Origin: an uncultured Acidimicrobium sp. | Lineage (GTDB): Bacteria > Actinomycetota > Acidimicrobiia > Acidimicrobiales > Ilumatobacteraceae | Assembly: GCA_903850275.1 (NCBI GenBank) | Contig: CAINLH010000139.1 | Coordinates: forward strand, 1 to 7,712 | DNA: 7,712 bases | Reading direction: 5' to 3' | Shown here: positions 5,087 through 7,712 of the stretch, in pieces | Numbering within the stretch: the stretch's first letter is position 1 | How the letters are laid out: every line of letters starts with the position of its first letter | The notes under the pieces: model-generated | Seen by the model: the letters and a program-made list of their open reading frames with translations, nothing else | What the model was told of the DNA's origin: nothing | Database searches by the model: none | Position numbers and translations under genes: made by a program

Positions 5087-6274
5087 ATGCAAGGCGCCGG
5101 ACATCGCATTGCCATAACCGGATACGGCGTAGTAGCGCCATGCGGTGTCGGCAAGGAAGCATTTTGGAAGGGTCTGCTCGGTCCGGGTTTCACTGGTTCG
5201 CGCTCGATCGAACTGCAAGACTGGGATCCGCTTCCCTATTTTGATTCTCCGAAAGACGCCAGGCGCTCCGACAGATGCGAACAGTTTGCATTAGCCGCCG
5301 CGGGTGAGGCAATTGCCCAATCGGGCACCTTGCCATACGACCCATCTCGCATCGGCACGATATTCGGAACCGGTATTGGAGGGCTCCGCACGCTTGAGGA
5401 ACAAGTGATTGTTCGCGTCGAAAAAGGTGAACGTCGAGTATCGCCGTTCCTTGTACCAATGATGATGTCCAACGCATCTGGCGCTGCGATCTCTATGCGC
5501 TACGGCTTCCAAGGCCCAGCCGAAACGGTATGCACAGCATGCGCGGCATCCACTCATGCCATTGGCAACGCAGCACGTCTCATTGCATGGGGCCGATGCG
5601 ACGCTGTGGTTACTGGCGGAAGCGAATCTGCAGCGACCATCACCGCGCTTGCAGGCTTTGCAAATATGACCGCCCTTTCATCCACGCTTGTAAGCAAACC
5701 CTTCGATGCAACACGTGATGGTTTCATCATGGGCGAAGGTGCCGCGGTTTTCGTGCTTGAACGACTAGACATGGCCGTTGCACGCGGCGCACATATCGTG
5801 GCCGAGATTGTCGGTGCAGCAAGCAATGCAGATGCTCACCACATCACCGCACCATCGCCAGGCGGTGTGGGAGCCACGCGCTGCATGCAACTTGCTTTAG
5901 AAGATGCAGGCCTCCAGTCGTCAGACATCAAACAAATCAACGCTCACGGTACGAGCACACCACTCAACGACTCTGCAGAAGCGCAAGCGATTACCGCGGT
6001 CTTTGGAGATCGATCAGTGCCCGTTGTTTCGATTAAGGGAGTTACAGGTCACCCGCTTGGCGCCGCAGGCGCACTTGAAGCCGCCGCTGTTTTGCTCAGC
6101 ATCGAGAAGAGCCTTATTCCTCCAACAGCTGGAACAACAGTGATCGATCCAGAAATGAGCATCGATGTAGTTATCGGTGAGCCCCGCGAATGGACACCAG
6201 GACCAACGATTTCAAATAACTTTGGATTTGGTGGGCATAACGGATCGGTGATTATCGCTCCGTACAAGCAATAG
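5087..6274 (+). CDS. fabF: Beta-ketoacyl-ACP synthase II
   Basis: KAS II condenses acyl-ACP with malonyl-ACP in each elongation round. It has 395 aa, slightly short of the usual 410-415. Active-site residues are all present: C152 in TACAAST, H287 in NAHGTSTPLND, K317 and H322 in SIKGVTGHPLGAAG, and the flexible loop SNNFGFGGHNG (376-386), where family members more often read FGFGGTN. DGFIMGEGAAVFVLE (211-225) is another FabF signature. A Cys-His-His set identifies it as a KAS I/II enzyme rather than a chain-length factor. ATG 5087 is the first reasonable start after acpP but lacks a Shine-Dalgarno; the gene may depend on coupling with acpP. Its stop is 2 bp from the stop of the convergent fabZ, so the two transcripts must overlap unless they end inside coding sequence. 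Confidence 0.96.
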   Translation: MQGAGHRIAITGYGVVAPCGVGKEAFWKGLLGPGFTGSRSIELQDWDPLPYFDSPKDARRSDRCEQFALAAAGEAIAQSGTLPYDPSRIGTIFGTGIGGLRTLEEQVIVRVEKGERRVSPFLVPMMMSNASGAAISMRYGFQGPAETVCTACAASTHAIGNAARLIAWGRCDAVVTGGSESAATITALAGFANMTALSSTLVSKPFDATRDGFIMGEGAAVFVLERLDMAVARGAHIVAEIVGAASNADAHHITAPSPGGVGATRCMQLALEDAGLQSSDIKQINAHGTSTPLNDSAEAQAITAVFGDRSVPVVSIKGVTGHPLGAAGALEAAAVLLSIEKSLIPPTAGTTVIDPEMSIDVVIGEPREWTPGPTISNNFGFGGHNGSVIIAPYKQ

Positions 6275-6276
6275 AA

Positions 6277-6705
6277 CTACGCGTCGACAACGACGAAAAG
6301 CAATTCGCATTCGCAAGCCAACTCGCCGTTGACCATTGCTCTTCCCGATCCTTTTCCGGCCCTTGCCGACATCCGTCCTATGGATGCCGTGAGTTCGAGC
6401 GTGTCTCCTGGTACAACTTGCCGACGAAAACGCGCAGCGTCTAAACCGCCGAATAGCGGCAACTTACCTGCGAACTGAGGATCGCTCACGATTGCCAAAG
6501 CGCCAGTCTGTGCAATTGCTTCGCACATCAGCACGCCTGGCAACGTAGGACGGCCAGGAAAATGGCCAGCGAAAAACCATTCATCGCCGGTCAAGTGCCA
6601 AATTGCGCTGGCCGACTTACCAGGGGTGAGTTCGGTAATTTCATCAACGAAGAGAAATGGTGCACGATGAGCGATTAATGACGAGGGATCGGGGAATGTG
6701 CTCAT
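6277..6705 (-). CDS. fabZ: 3-hydroxyacyl-ACP dehydratase, FabZ type
   Basis: Hot-dog-fold dehydratase of 142 aa that removes water from 3-hydroxyacyl-ACP in the FAS-II cycle. The catalytic pair is visible as H48 in FFAGHFPGRPTLPG and E62 in MCEAIAQTG, together with the N-terminal HRAPFLFVDEI (13-23) and the substrate-tunnel region around FGGLDAARFRRQVVPGD (85-101). No FabA-specific isomerase features were noticed. The ATG at 6705 overlaps the bcp stop (ATGA), with GGAGG (6720-6716) 10 nt upstream inside bcp, so translation is coupled to bcp. It lies on the opposite strand from the other fab genes and converges on fabF, so it is transcribed with trpA-bcp rather than with the FAS-II operon, although its product works with it. 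Confidence 0.95.
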   Translation of the reverse strand: MSTFPDPSSLIAHRAPFLFVDEITELTPGKSASAIWHLTGDEWFFAGHFPGRPTLPGVLMCEAIAQTGALAIVSDPQFAGKLPLFGGLDAARFRRQVVPGDTLELTASIGRMSARAGKGSGRAMVNGELACECELLFVVVDA

Positions 6706-7151
6706 TTACCTAACGCCTCCAGTAATCGCAATGGCGTATCTTTCGGGGAAATTTTGTACCAAGCGTGGGTAATCACGCCCTTGTCAATCAGGAACGCGGA
6801 TCGCTCGATACCCATGTACTCGCGCCCATACATCGATTTCTTTTTCCAGACCTTAAATGCCTTTGCAACAACATGATCGATATCGGAGAGCAACGCAAAA
6901 CCAAGTTCAAATTTCTCATCGAACTTCAGCAACTTCGAAGGCTTATCAGGGCTGATGCCGACAATTGCGGTCTTACCGATGCTTGACGCAATGTCGCGAA
7001 GGCCGCAGGACTGTTGAGTGCATCCTGGAGTATCGGCTTTGGGATAGAAATACACCAATACCTTTCGTTTCTCGAATTTCTCTAATGAGAACTTCTTTTC
7101 GAACTGGTCAAGCAACTCGATCGCTGGCGACTTGGTGCCTGCTTTTAACAT
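6702..7151 (-). CDS. bcp: Thioredoxin-dependent peroxiredoxin, Bcp/PrxQ type
   Basis: Cytoplasmic peroxidase of 149 aa that reduces hydrogen peroxide and organic or lipid hydroperoxides, regenerated by thioredoxin. The thioredoxin-like fold shows the peroxidatic C44 in YPKADTPGCTQQSC, the resolving C49 five residues later as in atypical 2-Cys Bcp proteins, and the conserved Arg at 117 (GIERSAFLID). The protein is rich in lysine (22 of 149 residues), more than its neighbours; this is not by itself evidence of transfer. ATG 7151 is 9 nt after the trpA stop, with a weak AAGGG (7169-7165) 13 nt upstream. Its stop overlaps the fabZ start. The placement between tryptophan and fatty acid genes gives no obvious pathway link beyond possible defence against lipid hydroperoxides. 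Confidence 0.94.
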   Translation of the reverse strand: MLKAGTKSPAIELLDQFEKKFSLEKFEKRKVLVYFYPKADTPGCTQQSCGLRDIASSIGKTAIVGISPDKPSKLLKFDEKFELGFALLSDIDHVVAKAFKVWKKKSMYGREYMGIERSAFLIDKGVITHAWYKISPKDTPLRLLEALGK

Positions 7152-7160
7152 GCGACAAAC

Positions 7161-7712
7161 TTAGCCCTTAGCGACTGGCGCACGATCGATCGCTGCGCGA
7201 ACTTCAGCCACATACTCGCCTACCGCATCTGGCCCACCTTCGAGCAAACGCCTCATAACCGAAGCACCCTGCACAACCCCGTCTGCCACCGAGACGGCTT
7301 CAGCGGCTTGTTCAGCATTAGAGACGCCCACGCCAATCAGAATTGGTATCGAAGTGAGTTGCTTTAAGCGTCGTGCAAGAAGCAATGCAGTCGAGGCAAG
7401 TTCGTCGCGTTCGCCTGTAACGCCAAGCAAACCAACCGCATAAACAAAGCCACGCACTCGTTCCAAGATTCGAGGCAGTCTTTCGTCTGGGGCCGTAGGG
7501 GCTGCCAACATCACAGTTTCAATTCCTGCAGCATCGGCAGCCTTGCACCAAGGACCCGACTCCTCCAATGGCAAGTCGGGGACGATTGCTGCGCACACAC
7601 CCGCCTCGGCCAGCGCATTGGCAAAGCGTTCGTGCCCAGCATTGTGAATCGTGTTGTAGTAACACATCACTGCCAAAGGGATGCTCACGTCTACCTGACG
7701 AAGATCATTCAA
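7161..7712 (-). CDS. trpA: Tryptophan synthase alpha subunit (partial, N-terminus outside window)
   Basis: TrpA cleaves indole-3-glycerol phosphate to indole and glyceraldehyde 3-phosphate and channels indole to TrpB. The visible 183 residues are the C-terminal two thirds of a TIM barrel; about 80 N-terminal residues, with the catalytic Glu and Asp, lie beyond the right edge. Recognisable are PDLPLEES (visible residues 45-52), GIETVMLAAPTAPDERL (63-79), YAVGLLGVTGER (91-102; usually YxVS in the family) and the phosphate-binding GVGVSNAEQA (127-136) with VVQGAS (146-151). The frame is open at 7712 and the first visible codon there (TTG) is internal, not a start. It is followed by bcp after 9 nt, implying a trpA-bcp-fabZ transcript, probably as the tail of a trp operon. 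Confidence 0.94.
   Translation of the reverse strand: MNDLRQVDVSIPLAVMCYYNTIHNAGHERFANALAEAGVCAAIVPDLPLEESGPWCKAADAAGIETVMLAAPTAPDERLPRILERVRGFVYAVGLLGVTGERDELASTALLLARRLKQLTSIPILIGVGVSNAEQAAEAVSVADGVVQGASVMRRLLEGGPDAVGEYVAEVRAAIDRAPVAKG

Noticed and set aside
4828..5193. 121-codon open frame on the minus strand over acpP
   Set aside because: It mirrors acpP and the fabF start, whose motifs are unambiguous; the serine/threonine-rich product is a by-product of the opposite strand.
6282..6295. CGTCG-ACAA-CGACG hairpin just past the fabF stop as a terminator
   Set aside because: It lies inside the fabZ 3' coding end (codons for VVDA), the stem has only 5 bp, and no U run follows on either strand.
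6702..7151. Horizontal transfer of bcp because of its lysine richness
   Set aside because: A hand count of 6781-7140 gives 171 G+C of 360, lower than some fab stretches but similar to others such as 5881-5940. The family is often lysine-rich and the gene overlaps its neighbour tightly.
1..7712. CRISPR, insertion sequence, phage or toxin-antitoxin signatures
   Set aside because: No spaced direct repeats, transposase motifs or terminal inverted repeats were seen; nearly every base belongs to a recognisable housekeeping gene.

Overview
The window looks like a chromosomal core region of an actinobacterium of moderate GC, most likely an Acidimicrobiia-type lineage. This is inferred from an ANTAR response regulator of the PdtaR type next to polA (as near Rv1626/Rv1629 in Mycobacterium tuberculosis), a FabG that reads like mycobacterial MabA/FabG1 to its last residues, and a discrete type II fatty acid synthase cluster. 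No mobile element, phage gene or CRISPR array is visible.

Left arm (1-1758, minus strand). Reading leftwards there is a tRNA-Leu(CAA), a small coiled-coil protein starting 5 nt after the tRNA, the response regulator PdtaR (TGATG overlap with the small gene), and the first 242 residues of DNA polymerase I (its 5'-3' exonuclease domain), which runs off the window. Spacing suggests a single transcript.

Divergent control region (1759-1839). These 81 bp separate the tRNA from fabD and hold overlapping candidate -10 elements for both directions and two inverted repeats. One repeat ends 5 nt before the fabD start codon, where no Shine-Dalgarno sequence is seen.

Centre (1840-6274, plus strand). The order is fabD-fabH-fabG-acpP-fabF. 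FabD loads malonate onto ACP, FabH primes with acyl-CoA, FabF elongates and FabG reduces the ketone. FabD is about 85 residues longer than usual and ends in what reads as a biotinyl/lipoyl-like barrel without the modifiable lysine. fabG and acpP are separated by 80 nt that can fold into two adjacent stem-loops. The second has a hexaloop with A at position 1 and G at position 4, as in RNAs bound by ANTAR proteins, and an ANTAR protein is encoded in the same window. acpP has by far the strongest ribosome binding site of the cluster.

Right arm (6277-7712, minus strand). Reading leftwards there are trpA (tryptophan synthase alpha, cut by the window edge), bcp (peroxiredoxin) and fabZ (3-hydroxyacyl-ACP dehydratase), tightly packed with a 9-nt gap and an ATGA overlap. 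fabZ completes the hydroxyacyl dehydration step and converges on fabF with 2 bp between the stop codons. No enoyl-ACP reductase (fabI/inhA) is in the window, so the last step of the elongation cycle must be encoded elsewhere.
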